Below are positions 1 to 7,901 of a stretch of DNA of 64,000 bases, piece after piece; the stretch's first letter is position 1, and each line of letters opens with the position of its first letter. The notes under the pieces were generated by a model. That model was not told the origin of the DNA and did not search any database. It saw only the letters and a list, made by a program, of their open reading frames with translations. Position numbers and translations under genes: made by a program. Source of the stretch: Arthrobacter sp. U41 (GTDB taxonomy: Bacteria > Actinomycetota > Actinomycetes > Actinomycetales > Micrococcaceae); contig NZ_VEGI01000001.1 of the NCBI RefSeq assembly GCF_007679325.1, positions 1,550,001-1,614,000 on the forward strand, written 5' to 3'.

Positions 1-78
1 TTCCAGGCTGGAGCCCTGGAAGGTCTCGATGTCCGGGGCGATGTTGCCGGTGCTGGCGGTGTTGCTTGCGAGGCTCAT
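1..78 (-). CDS. ABC transporter ATP-binding protein, N-terminal fragment
   Basis: Only the first 26 codons lie in the window; the gene runs off the left edge. The start is an ATG whose last bases overlap the TGA stop of the upstream permease (ATGA), so translation is coupled. Seen: a Ser/Thr/Ala-rich head ending in FQGSSLE. Inference: position directly behind a polar-amino-acid permease and a type 3 binding protein makes the ATPase of the same importer the most likely product, and a short variable head before the first beta strand fits. No Walker motif is visible, so the product call rests on context. Confidence 0.5.
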   Translation of the reverse strand, partial: MSLASNTASTGNIAPDIETFQGSSLE

Positions 79-863
79 GTGTTGCTCCCGGTTGTCAGCG
101 GTGAGGCCGCGGCGAGTTCTTTGACTTCCTTGAGGCCGCTACTGGGCGCGGCGGGGCGCCGCCGGCCGGTGCGGAAGCGGTTGTCGAAGTAGTTGACCAG
201 ATGGGTCAGGGGCACCGTGATCAGCAGGTAGAAGATCCCGGCCAGGACCAGCGGCGAGAGGTTGCCGGAGAGGACTGCGGCGTCCTGGCCCACGCGGAAC
301 AATTCGCGTTCGGAGACCAGCAAGCCCAGGAAGTAGACCAGCGAGGAGTCCTTGACGATCGCGATGAACTGGTTCACCAGCGCCGGCAGGACCCGGCGGA
401 CGCCCTGCGGCACCACCACCAGGGCCATGGATTTCGCGTAGCTCATGCCCAGAGCACGGCAGGCCTCGCCCTGGCCTTTGTCCACGCTCTGTATGCCGGC
501 CCGGAAGATCTCGCCAATGTAGGCGCTGGCGATCAGGCTCAGGGCGATGATTCCCAAAGGGTAGGGCGAGGGGCCGAAAATCGACTGGCTGAAGCGGGCG
601 AACCCCTGGCCGATCAGCAGGATGGTCAGGATGGCGGGGAGGCCTCGGAAAAGGTCGGTGTAGATCCGTGCGGGGATACGGAGCCACTTGGACGGGGAAA
701 TCCCCATCACGGCGACCACCATCCCGAGGACAACGCCGATGATCGTTGCGGCAATGGAGATGATAAGGGTGTTAAGGAGTCCGACTCCCAGAAGCTGGGG
801 CAGGACTTCGGCCATTGCGCCGAAGTCGAAGAAGGTGCGGGTGATGGTGCTTAACCAGTCCAT
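75..863 (-). CDS. polar amino acid-type ABC transporter permease
   Basis: Inner-membrane permease of a polar amino acid (HAAT/PAAT-type) ABC importer. The 262-residue protein (start MDWLSTITRT) has several hydrophobic segments and the EAA loop that contacts the ATPase, seen as EIFRAGIQSV...GQGEACRALGMS followed by LPALVNQFIAIVKDSSL, the signature of this permease family. I chose the ATG at 863 over an in-frame TTG four codons upstream because GAGAG lies just before it. It sits between the binding-protein gene (83 bp upstream) and the ATPase gene (4-bp overlap). The substrate cannot be read from sequence; a LacI-type regulator next door hints at a sugar-like or amino-sugar solute rather than a plain amino acid. 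Confidence 0.9.
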   Translation of the reverse strand: MDWLSTITRTFFDFGAMAEVLPQLLGVGLLNTLIISIAATIIGVVLGMVVAVMGISPSKWLRIPARIYTDLFRGLPAILTILLIGQGFARFSQSIFGPSPYPLGIIALSLIASAYIGEIFRAGIQSVDKGQGEACRALGMSYAKSMALVVVPQGVRRVLPALVNQFIAIVKDSSLVYFLGLLVSERELFRVGQDAAVLSGNLSPLVLAGIFYLLITVPLTHLVNYFDNRFRTGRRRPAAPSSGLKEVKELAAASPLTTGSNT

Positions 864-946
864 GGTTGCTCTCAAACGTAGATGGTTTATGGATGCCGGG
901 CGGGCCGCACGGTGCGACCCGCCCGGTCAGGTGGCTGCTGGGCCGT

Positions 947-1792
947 TTACTTGCTCGGCGTCGGACTGGCCGTCTGTTCCGCCTTCGGCAGGTACTGCTC
1001 GGGCATCGGGGAGCCCGGGAACCACTTCTCGTACAGCTTCTTCCAGGTGCCGTCCTCCATGGCTTCGGCGAGACCCTTGTTGAGGGCGTCCCTGAAGGCC
1101 GATTTGCCTTTCGCCACGGCGAACCCGGCCGGCGCATCGAAGGACGGGATGTCCGCGGCGCTGACCAGTCCGTACTGTTCCTGGTAGGCCTTCGCCGCCT
1201 CGTAGTCCAGGAAGTGTGCGTCGATGGATCCACTGTTCACCGCCGAGATGGCGGTGTTGTTGTCCGGGAAACGGACAAGGTCCGCGGCGGTGAAGTTCTT
1301 GACGGCATAGGCCTCCTGGAGCGTTCCCTGCACGACGCCGAGGCGCTTGCCGGAGAGCCCGTCGGCGTTGGCGATGCCCGAGGTCTTGGTGGTGATGACG
1401 GTCAGGTAACCGGCCAGGTAGCCGTCGGAGAAGTCGACGGTCTGCTTGCGCTTGTCCGTAATGCCGATCGCCGCGACGCCGGCGTCGAACTGGCCGTTGG
1501 CGACGGCGGCCAGCAGTCCCGAGAAGTCCTGTCCGGTGAAGACGACGTTGTCGACTCCGGCGCGGTGGGCGACATCCTTGAAGAGTTCGACGTCGAAGCC
1601 GGTGAAGTTCCCCTGGGCGTCGGCGAAGGTGTAGGGCTTGGAGTCGCCCAGGCTGGCGACGCGAATGGTGCCGGGCTCAATCAGGCCGTAGGGGTTGTCC
1701 GCCGGCGTAGACGAAGCGGAGGACGTACCGCCGCAGCCGGACAAGGCCAGTACCGCGGCCACAGCAGCGGCGATGAGCGCCACAGGGCGCAT
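947..1792 (-). CDS. ABC transporter substrate-binding lipoprotein (type 3 family)
   Basis: Extracellular solute receptor of the adjacent ABC importer. The 281-residue product begins with a lipoprotein signal ([20 protein letters not shown]) and lipobox LSGC, so it should be anchored on the outer face of the membrane. The mature part has the type 3 order: [53 protein letters not shown] and a late [12 protein letters not shown]. Start at 1792 is supported by AGGAAAT upstream and by the signal peptide. First gene of a three-gene importer unit; the 200-bp region to the divergent LacI gene carries two inverted repeats that may control it. Substrate unknown. Confidence 0.92.
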   Translation of the reverse strand: MRPVALIAAAVAAVLALSGCGGTSSASSTPADNPYGLIEPGTIRVASLGDSKPYTFADAQGNFTGFDVELFKDVAHRAGVDNVVFTGQDFSGLLAAVANGQFDAGVAAIGITDKRKQTVDFSDGYLAGYLTVITTKTSGIANADGLSGKRLGVVQGTLQEAYAVKNFTAADLVRFPDNNTAISAVNSGSIDAHFLDYEAAKAYQEQYGLVSAADIPSFDAPAGFAVAKGKSAFRDALNKGLAEAMEDGTWKKLYEKWFPGSPMPEQYLPKAEQTASPTPSK

Positions 1793-1890
1793 CTTATTTC
1801 CTGTGTTCACAGCGTTTCCAATCATGGGGGTGAGGGGTGAGGTAGACGGGCATTGAGACCCGTGGTGCGGGATTGTCGATGCGGTCTTGC

Positions 1891-1929
1891 TGAGTCCGGT
1901 CTCAGTGCCTAGGATTGAGACCGGACTCA
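1891..1929. promoter_or_regulatory. 14-bp perfect inverted repeat between ABC operon and lacI-type gene
   Basis: TGAGTCCGGTCTCA (1891-1904) and TGAGACCGGACTCA (1916-1929) are exact reverse complements separated by 11 bases. Each arm also contains its own near-palindrome (TGAG...CTCA). Lying in a divergent promoter region, it is better explained as an operator or a dimer-of-dimers binding site than as a terminator, and no T-tract follows on either strand. The regulator that binds is not shown by the sequence. Confidence 0.6.
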
Positions 1930-1931
1930 CA

Positions 1932-1954
1932 TCGATTGCTAGAAATGTAATCGA
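1932..1954. promoter_or_regulatory. LacI-type operator-like site
   Basis: TCGATT and AATCGA are inverted around an 11-base A/T-richer centre; the right half reads TGTAATCGA, resembling half-sites of LacI/GalR-family operators. It lies about 40 bp before the start of the LacI-family gene, where an autoregulatory site would be expected. Inference only. Confidence 0.4.
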
Positions 1955-1994
1955 AGCCACATCCGGCGTCAAGGGTCCGCTACGAAAGGCCGTA

Positions 1995-3077
1995 ATGAAT
2001 AGTGATGCTTCCCGGCGCCGCGATGTCACTGTCGCCGATGTCGCAAGAGCCGCCCAGGTGTCCAAGGCCCAGGCGGCCCGCGCCCTCGGCAACTACGGCG
2101 CCGTCAGCGACGACGTCCGCGAGCGGGTGCTGGCGGCCGCCGAAGAGCTGGACTACCGGCCCAACGAGCTGGCCCGCAGCATGAACACGGGAAAATCACA
2201 CACCATCGGCGTGGTGGTGGGCGACATCGAAAACCCCCATTTCGGCCTGGCCACCCGGGGCATCACGGACACCGCCAAGCGGAGCGGATTCAACGTCATC
2301 CTGATTAATACCGACGAGGACACCGCGGCCGAAATCGATGCTGTCAGGGTGCTCCTGGACAAGCGGGTGGACGGCCTGATTGTGGCGCCAGCGTCTTCCG
2401 TGGAAACGCATCATTTACGGCGCGTTCACGAGTCCGGCCGCCCGCTGGTCCTGCTGGACCGAAAGGCGCCAGGGCTGGACGTCCACACAGTGGCCGTCGA
2501 CATGGAGGGCATCTCCCACGATTCCACCACCTACCTGATCAACTCCGGCCACCGCAGAATCGCGTTCATCTCCACGCTGAGGACAGACGGGCCGTACCGG
2601 GACGGCATGCCGCTGGACTCATCCCAGATTTCGGACCGTCGCGACGGCATGAAGCGCGCGTTCGTTGAGGCCGACTTGGAGTTGCCGGACGACTTGATCC
2701 GGCTCAATGCTGGCGATGCCGAATCGATCAAGAAAATCACCCGCGAGCTGCTCCAGCGCCCGGACCCCGCGACGGCGATCATCGCCTCCGACGGGCTGAT
2801 CGGCCTGAGTGTGGTGGAGGCCATCCAGGAGCTTGACCTGTCGATTCCCCAGGATGTCTCCTTCCTCATGTATGACGATTTCGCTTGGACACGGCTGACC
2901 ACCCCGCCGCTCACCGTCATCGCGCAGCCGGTGTATGACATGGGTGTTGCAGCTGCGGAGGCCCTGATCCGGCAAATCGAAGGCCGGAAGATGCCTGCGG
3001 CCGATCCGGAGTTTATGGCCGAGCTAATTCGCCGCGGCTCGGTCGCGGCGCCCAAAGCGATCGACGTCGACCACTGA
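1995..3077 (+). CDS. LacI family transcriptional regulator
   Basis: DNA-binding repressor of 360 residues. Residues about 10-60 form the LacI helix-turn-helix and hinge: [25 protein letters not shown] then [23 protein letters not shown]. The periplasmic-binding-like sensor domain follows from [13 protein letters not shown], with the core strand [11 protein letters not shown] and the late [18 protein letters not shown] region typical of the family. The ATG at 1995 has AAAGG upstream and starts right before the HTH; the longer upstream reading would run through the operator-like repeats. It is divergent from the ABC importer and probably controls it and itself. Effector unknown. Confidence 0.93.
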   Translation: MNSDASRRRDVTVADVARAAQVSKAQAARALGNYGAVSDDVRERVLAAAEELDYRPNELARSMNTGKSHTIGVVVGDIENPHFGLATRGITDTAKRSGFNVILINTDEDTAAEIDAVRVLLDKRVDGLIVAPASSVETHHLRRVHESGRPLVLLDRKAPGLDVHTVAVDMEGISHDSTTYLINSGHRRIAFISTLRTDGPYRDGMPLDSSQISDRRDGMKRAFVEADLELPDDLIRLNAGDAESIKKITRELLQRPDPATAIIASDGLIGLSVVEAIQELDLSIPQDVSFLMYDDFAWTRLTTPPLTVIAQPVYDMGVAAAEALIRQIEGRKMPAADPEFMAELIRRGSVAAPKAIDVDH

Positions 3078-3142
3078 TCCGGCCGTGGCGCTCCCGGCCA
3101 AGGGAATTAGGACAGGCAGCCCAGGAGCGCGCGGCGGGTCTC

Positions 3143-3379
3143 CTACGCGAACCGGGACTCGGGCTCCAGCACGGTGAACTCCGTCGAGCCGTGATCGGTC
3201 GGGACCCTGCGCGGCACGGACCCTGAGAAGAAGATCCAGACGGCGTTGCCGCCGTCGGCCGTCACCTCATCGACGATGCCGACGCCCAGATCCTGGTCAC
3301 CGACCCGTACGCGGACCTCCTGCCCGCGCCTGAGTTCACTCCCGTGCACATTCCGGCCGGACTTTCCTTCAAAGCTCAT
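3143..3379 (-). CDS. small hypothetical protein (78 aa)
   Basis: Unrecognised cytoplasmic protein of 78 residues. It is short and charged, with an internal RRGQEVRVRVGDQDLGVGIVDEV segment suggestive of a small beta-barrel (SH3- or KOW-like) fold; no membrane segment or catalytic motif is visible. A well-spaced GGAAGG precedes the ATG at 3379 and codon usage is high-GC as in its neighbours, so I consider it real. It is divergent from the three-helix-bundle gene at 3497. Function unknown. Confidence 0.6.
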   Translation of the reverse strand: MSFEGKSGRNVHGSELRRGQEVRVRVGDQDLGVGIVDEVTADGGNAVWIFFSGSVPRRVPTDHGSTEFTVLEPESRFA

Positions 3380-3496
3380 GGTGGCGCCTTCCCGTCAACT
3401 GAGATGGGTCACCTCCAGCGTAGGCTCGGCCCGTTAACGGCCGGTGAACGCCGCCGCCCAATGATTGACGCCGGAAGCGGCCTGAATCACACTGAA

Positions 3497-3703
3497 ATGG
3501 TGAGCGACGCCGAGAGGGAACCGACCATCCGCAAGGTTGCAGACCGCCTCGCCACCCGCTTCCCCGCGGCGCCCCGGCACCGCATCGAAGGAATCGTCGC
3601 AGAGGAATACGACTCCCTGGACACCGGGCGCATCAGAATCTACATCCCGACCCTGATCGAAAACAGCGCCCGGAGCAGACTCCACCGGGAACTCAACACA
3701 TAG
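3497..3703 (+). CDS. three-helix bundle dimerization domain-like small protein
   Basis: Small acidic protein of 68 residues beginning MVSDAEREPTIRKVADRLATRF. The pattern of a first helix (VADRLATRFP), an R-I-E-x-x-V-A-E-E helix and a final IPTLIENSARSRL helix matches the small actinobacterial family annotated as three-helix bundle dimerization proteins, whose role is unknown. The start is uncertain: an in-frame ATG at 3461 would add 12 residues, and neither has a strong ribosome site. No operon partner on the same strand lies close. Confidence 0.6.
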   Translation: MVSDAEREPTIRKVADRLATRFPAAPRHRIEGIVAEEYDSLDTGRIRIYIPTLIENSARSRLHRELNT

Positions 3704-3839
3704 GCCGGCGTTTCCAAGCCGGCGGCCCCTAGGGACTTTGGACACGGGCCCGGGCAGGTCCACCCGGCCTAAAATTGAGCATGGCCGGTTCCGGCACGCC
3801 CGGACTGGATCGAAGGACGACCCGCAGGAGTAACAACTC

Positions 3840-4040
3840 GTGTCCAGCGCGGAGATCGAAGAACTGCGCGCATTGCTTGAAGAAGTCATCAGGCTCCGGC
3901 GCAACGTCAATCACGCCGAAACAAGCAGCGCCGGAAAGATCGACGCCGTGCGGCCCCGCCGCCGCGGGAGCGCCCTCAACCCGGTTCACTACCCCGAGGT
4001 GCGGCGCCGCGACATCCGGACGGATCCGACATGGAGCTGA
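3840..4040 (+). CDS. small coiled-coil protein coupled to antiporter
   Basis: 66-residue protein starting with GTG at 3840, preceded by AGGAG at a good distance. The N-terminus (MSSAEIEELRALLEEVIRLRRNV) has a heptad-like pattern of Leu/Ile, suggesting one amphipathic helix or short coiled coil; the C-terminal half is basic and rich in Arg/Pro with no obvious fold. Its stop overlaps the antiporter start by 10 bp, so the two should be co-translated. It may be an accessory peptide of the antiporter or simply a translational lead-in. Function unknown. Confidence 0.6.
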   Translation: MSSAEIEELRALLEEVIRLRRNVNHAETSSAGKIDAVRPRRRGSALNPVHYPEVRRRDIRTDPTWS

Positions 4041-5320
4041 CGGCCTTAGTCCTGCTCACCGCCACGCTGTTCGCGTGGGCACTGGTGTCCGCGCGGCTTC
4101 AGCGCGCGGACCTGACCGCGCCCGTGGTGTTCACCGCCGTCGGCGCGGCCATGGCCTGGTCCGGGGTAGTCGATGTCTCCTCTCCGCCGGAAGCGGTCAC
4201 GCCGGTGGTCGAGGTCACCCTGGTGTGGGTGCTTTTCTCCGACGCCGCCCGCCTGCCCCTCCAGCAACTGCGCCGTGACGTGGGCCGTTATGTCCGGCTG
4301 CTGGGAATCGGCCTGCCGCTGACCATCGTGTTCGGGTGGCTCCTGGCCCTGTGGTTCTTCCCCCACTTCGGGCTGTGGCTGGCCCTCCTCGTCGGCGCCG
4401 CGTTGGCGCCCACCGACGCCGCCCTCGGGATCCCCGTAGTGACGAACCCGGCGGTACCGTCACGGATCCGCCAGCTCATCACGGTCGAGAGCGGCCTCAA
4501 CGACGGCATCGCCACCCCGGTGGTGATGGTCGCGATCGCCGGGGCGGCCGCCGCGGCAGGACTGGAGAGCGCCGAGGCTCCCGGCAGCGCCGCTGTCGAA
4601 CTGCTCATCGGCGCCGGCGTCGGAGCATCAACCGGAGCCCTGGGCGGGTGGCTGCTGCGGCTGGCCCGCCGGCACGGGACGGCCACCGAGGACTTCGCCG
4701 GCATCGGCGTCCTTGCCCTGAGCCTACTCGCCTACACCGCCGCCCTCGCCGTGAGCGGCAACGGCTTCGTCGCCGCGTTCTGCGCCGGGCTGGCGTTCGG
4801 CACCTGCGCCGGCCGACGGGGTCCGGCGGAACTGGTGTTCGTCGAGCAGATGGGCGGTCTGGTCTCCCTGCTCGTGTGGCTGACCTTCGGAGCCATCTCC
4901 GTTCCCACCATGCTGGCGAACTTTGTTCCCCTGACCTTGGTCTATGCCGTGCTCAGCCTCACGGTGGTACGCATGCTGCCTGTGGCACTCGCCTCGATTG
5001 GTACCGGCCTCGACCGGAAGACCATCCTGTTCGTGGGGTGGTTCGGTCCGCGCGGCCTCGCGTCGCTGGTGTTCGCGCTGCTGGCGCTGGAAGCCCTCGG
5101 CGCAGTGTCAGATGAGGCGGTGGGCGTCATCACGGCCACCGTCCTGCTCAGCGTCGTGGCCCACGGCATCAGCGCCGCGCCGCTGGCCGCCCGCTACGGA
5201 CGGGCCGCCGCGGGCCCGGAACCCGGCGGTCCGGTGCCGGTCACTCCCGCGCCCGGCCGGGGCCTGAGCCGCAAGCACACCGCCGTTCCGCGGTTCCGGC
5301 CGAAATGGCTCCGTCGCTAA
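4031..5320 (+). CDS. CPA1-type Na+(K+)/H+ antiporter
   Basis: Membrane cation/proton antiporter of 429 residues with about 12 hydrophobic segments. The family core is visible: ALAPTDAALG (the ion-site Asp region) and then VESGLNDGIATPVV, the discontinuous-helix motif of NhaP-like CPA1 members, followed by FGPRGLASLVFALLAL near the C-terminus. It lacks a long cytoplasmic regulatory tail and ends with a short basic stretch. Role: pH and salt homeostasis by exchange of external protons for internal Na+ or K+. Translation begins inside the end of the small coiled-coil gene, and a hairpin terminator lies 20 bp past the stop. Confidence 0.9.
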   Translation: MELTALVLLTATLFAWALVSARLQRADLTAPVVFTAVGAAMAWSGVVDVSSPPEAVTPVVEVTLVWVLFSDAARLPLQQLRRDVGRYVRLLGIGLPLTIVFGWLLALWFFPHFGLWLALLVGAALAPTDAALGIPVVTNPAVPSRIRQLITVESGLNDGIATPVVMVAIAGAAAAAGLESAEAPGSAAVELLIGAGVGASTGALGGWLLRLARRHGTATEDFAGIGVLALSLLAYTAALAVSGNGFVAAFCAGLAFGTCAGRRGPAELVFVEQMGGLVSLLVWLTFGAISVPTMLANFVPLTLVYAVLSLTVVRMLPVALASIGTGLDRKTILFVGWFGPRGLASLVFALLALEALGAVSDEAVGVITATVLLSVVAHGISAAPLAARYGRAAAGPEPGGPVPVTPAPGRGLSRKHTAVPRFRPKWLRR

Positions 5321-5340
5321 GGCCGACTGCACATGAGCGG

Positions 5341-5363
5341 CGAGCCCGTGATCCGCGGGCTCG
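5341..5363. terminator. hairpin terminator between convergent genes
   Basis: CGAGCCCG (5341-5348) pairs perfectly with CGGGCTCG (5356-5363) across a 7-base loop. It sits between the antiporter stop and the convergent MFS stop, so it can serve both strands. There is no strong U-tract, as is common in high-GC actinobacteria. Confidence 0.65.
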
Positions 5364-5388
5364 GCGACGACGCCCGGCTCGCCGGGTG

Positions 5389-6594
5389 TCACTCGTTCTC
5401 ATGATTGCTCCCCGGTTGTTTGCCGGCGTCGGATCCCGCTACGACGGCGAGGGCGCCGAGCAAGACCGCGGCGTTGGCCCAGAAGATGCCCAGAACCCCC
5501 AGGGGTGCAGCCAGGGCTCCCACGGCGAGGGGAAGGGAGATCTGGGCGAACCGGTTGGTCGTGAGGCGAAGCCCGAGTACCGCCCCGTGGCGGGAGGGGT
5601 CGGCGAGGCCTGTCACCCACGCCATTGTCAGGGGTTGGGGTATGCCCAGCCCGATTCCGAGACCGATCATCACGCCAATTGCGCCAAACGTGCCAACGAG
5701 CGGAAGCGCCATGAGTGCCAGGGCTGCGACCGCGATGGAGGTAAGCAGGAGGGCTTTGCGTCCGAATTTGCCGATGAGCCGGGTCAGTCCGAGTCGGCTC
5801 AGCACTGACACGGCAGCCCTCAGCGCGAGAAGAAAACCCACTGTGGGCGCGGTGATGCCATTGTCCGTGGCCCAGACAGGCACGAAGGCGTACATGAGGT
5901 CCACCGTCGTGAGCACCGCGGCACTGACCGCGAGTGACCTCCACACCCCGGGTATCGCGACCAGCCCGCGCACGCGGGACGGAACCCTCGTCTGAAGCCG
6001 CCGCTTCATCCGGAGGTTTGCATCCGGACCCCGAAGAACGAAATATCCTGGTGCCGCCAGGAGCGTGAAGGCCAGACATACCAGCAGTCCCACACCGGTA
6101 TCGGGAAGGCTTCCGCTGCTTCCCGCTCCGAGCGACGCTACGATTGTGACCGCCGGCGGCCCGACGAGCTGGCCCACAGACGCCGCCGCTGTGAGTGCCC
6201 CGAAGGCGCCATCCCTCGAATCGGCGGTGCTGTAGTGGGCCACGAAGCTCTGGTGGCCCACTATTACCAAGAGATGTCCGAGGCCCACAATCGCACTGGC
6301 GATCAAGAGTGCGGGGAGGCCCGGGATAACCAGCAGGGCGGCGGTGCCTGCCGCAGCTATCAGCAGGCCGATCACCGCCATGCCGGTCCCGCCGACCCGG
6401 TCCGCGACGCGCCCGGCCGGGATGGCCGCCAAAAGGGCAGGCAGGGCGAAGCTGGACGCCAGCGCGCCAAGGAAAACCGGGTCGGCGCCCGCCGCCAGCG
6501 CCCGGTATCCAATGATGAGCCGGATACCCGTCCAGGACGCCTGTGCCAGGGCGGCCTGGCTGCCCAGGATCAGCCGCCACGAGATCCCGGTCAA
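5389..6594 (-). CDS. MFS transporter
   Basis: Major facilitator of 401 residues with about 12 hydrophobic helices and the loop 2-3 motif AIPAGRVADRVGGTGMAVIG. The TTG start at 6594 is the only usable start after the preceding stop and overlaps the TGA of a 17-codon mini-ORF, suggesting coupled initiation. It is the last gene of the long minus-strand operon that starts at tctB (13870). Its place at the end of a catabolic operon fits uptake or export of the substrate or an intermediate, but drug-efflux-like members share the same signature. Substrate unknown. Confidence 0.85.
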   Translation of the reverse strand: MTGISWRLILGSQAALAQASWTGIRLIIGYRALAAGADPVFLGALASSFALPALLAAIPAGRVADRVGGTGMAVIGLLIAAAGTAALLVIPGLPALLIASAIVGLGHLLVIVGHQSFVAHYSTADSRDGAFGALTAAASVGQLVGPPAVTIVASLGAGSSGSLPDTGVGLLVCLAFTLLAAPGYFVLRGPDANLRMKRRLQTRVPSRVRGLVAIPGVWRSLAVSAAVLTTVDLMYAFVPVWATDNGITAPTVGFLLALRAAVSVLSRLGLTRLIGKFGRKALLLTSIAVAALALMALPLVGTFGAIGVMIGLGIGLGIPQPLTMAWVTGLADPSRHGAVLGLRLTTNRFAQISLPLAVGALAAPLGVLGIFWANAAVLLGALAVVAGSDAGKQPGSNHENE

Positions 6595-6644
6595 TGGCTG
6601 GGCGGGAAGGCTTCGTCCCCGACGGGCATACGGAGTGCCTCCAT
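6591..6644 (-). CDS. 17-codon mini-ORF, possible translational coupler
   Basis: After the cyclase-gene stop (6646-6648) an ATG at 6644 opens a frame of 17 codons (MEALRMPVGDEAFPPSH) whose TGA overlaps the TTG start of the MFS gene. No independent ribosome site is visible, so it would depend on re-initiating ribosomes. It could be chance; its exact end on the weak TTG start is the only reason to list it. Confidence 0.25.
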   Translation of the reverse strand: MEALRMPVGDEAFPPSH

Positions 6645-6645
6645 G

Positions 6646-7635
6646 TCAGACCACTGCCGTGGCGTTGGCCGGCGATCCGGTTCCACCGGTGATGTTCAGG
6701 GGCTTGACGGTGACAAAGGCGTCCCAGTTTCCGGTGGATCTCATCTGCCGGCTGAGGGGTCCTAGCCGCCACAGTTCACCGATGGCCGTGCCAAGTTTGG
6801 CCAGTAGTTGCTGGTGCATCATGCCGTGGTCGTTCGGGGCGGAGTGGAGGAACGGACTGGCGGGTACAACGGGAAGGCATTCGAGGGCAAAATTGTCGGC
6901 GGCGATCAGTGCCAACTGGTTGTCCCAAGCCCAGGCGACGAAGTCCTCCGACTGGGCTACGCCGGTTGCCCTGCGTGTGTCACGGGCGCGTATCTTTTCG
7001 TCCGCTGTCAGGGCAAGGAACCATTCACACCAACCGGTGTGGAGCATAAGGATGTCGCCGTGGCGCAGGCGGAGGGATTGTGCGGCCATCGCCGCATGGA
7101 TCAGATCAAGGCCGAGGGGTTCTCCTCCCGGGTGGTCTATCGGGTTTCCCTGGTCCTTGCGGAACCCGTCGAGGTCAACGAGCACTCCCCTGCCGGCAAT
7201 GGGGTGCTCCGCCCATTCCTGGATGCCGAGCTCGGCGGTTCCTTCCCGGACCTGATTATCAGGGGTGCCGTTGTAGAAGCCGATGTCGTCGGCCCTGCGG
7301 TGGCGGAGGCCGTCGATCTGTGTCGATCCCTGGAGGTAGTAGCCGTCCACGAAGTCGTCGCGGTGCGCCGGATGCGAGGAGTAGATGGTGTGGCGTGGAG
7401 CTGTGCGCTTGAGCGACATCCCGGGGGCGAAGGCGTCGGCTGTGTAGTCCAGTCCGAACACTGCCCCGCTCCGGATGCAGTCGCGGGCCTGCAGGACGGC
7501 ATCCCCGTCGATGAAGGAGGGCGTCCCGCGTCCCGGTTCAGGAAAGAGCCCCCATGACGTGCCGGCGAGTTTGCCCGCCCTTCGCAGGAGTCCGGCGTAG
7601 GACGGATAGCTTCCGGGTTCCGTAGGTATCGTCAT
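6646..7635 (-). CDS. cyclase family protein (kynurenine formamidase-like hydrolase)
   Basis: Metal-dependent hydrolase of the cyclase family (kynurenine formamidase, isatin hydrolase and relatives), 329 residues. Seen: the metal-site region in the variant form QGSTQIDGLRHRR, where other members have HxGTHxDxPxH, and the later GILVDL-like strand (GRGVLVDLDGF) and MLHTGWCEW strand typical of the family. Cytosolic, no signal peptide. The start ATG at 7635 overlaps the stop of the upstream small membrane protein. In this operon it probably opens a lactone, amide or cyclic intermediate of the imported acid; the real substrate is unknown. Confidence 0.8.
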   Translation of the reverse strand: MTIPTEPGSYPSYAGLLRRAGKLAGTSWGLFPEPGRGTPSFIDGDAVLQARDCIRSGAVFGLDYTADAFAPGMSLKRTAPRHTIYSSHPAHRDDFVDGYYLQGSTQIDGLRHRRADDIGFYNGTPDNQVREGTAELGIQEWAEHPIAGRGVLVDLDGFRKDQGNPIDHPGGEPLGLDLIHAAMAAQSLRLRHGDILMLHTGWCEWFLALTADEKIRARDTRRATGVAQSEDFVAWAWDNQLALIAADNFALECLPVVPASPFLHSAPNDHGMMHQQLLAKLGTAIGELWRLGPLSRQMRSTGNWDAFVTVKPLNITGGTGSPANATAVV

Positions 7636-7889
7636 CGCGTGGTTGCCTCCTGGGGTGTCCGGCTTTGCTTTTGCGGGCGCTTGTAGCTGAGAAGGAACCC
7701 TGCGATGGCGCACACGGACGCCGCGACGCACATCGGGGTCTTGATGGCCTCGTTGAAGAATTCCAGCCAATCTCCCCGTCCGAAGATCAGCGCGAGGGCC
7801 TGACCCGCCACGTACAACACTCCCCCAGAGAGGAGTACTGCGAGCGTGAGAACGAAAATTACGCCGATGAACCGCCTGATCTGCTGCAT
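7632..7889 (-). CDS. small membrane protein, possible TRAP small-subunit-like
   Basis: About 85 residues with two hydrophobic segments (IGVIFVLTLAVLLSGGVLYV and an Ala/Val-rich segment around CVAASVCAIAGFLLSY) and a basic C-terminal tail. Two ATGs (7895, 7889) are possible; AAGGG is better spaced for 7889. It lies between a DctM-like permease and the cyclase gene, with an ATGA overlap to the latter. A TRAP small permease (DctQ) normally has four helices and about 160 residues, so if it plays that role it is half-size. Assignment is by context only. Confidence 0.6.
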   Translation of the reverse strand: MQQIRRFIGVIFVLTLAVLLSGGVLYVAGQALALIFGRGDWLEFFNEAIKTPMCVAASVCAIAGFLLSYKRPQKQSRTPQEATTR

Positions 7890-7901
7890 TGTCATATTCC
7901 C

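Noticed and set aside
1793..2092. 100-residue extension of the ABC binding protein
   Set aside because: It would bury the lipoprotein signal peptide and run through the LacI start and operators.
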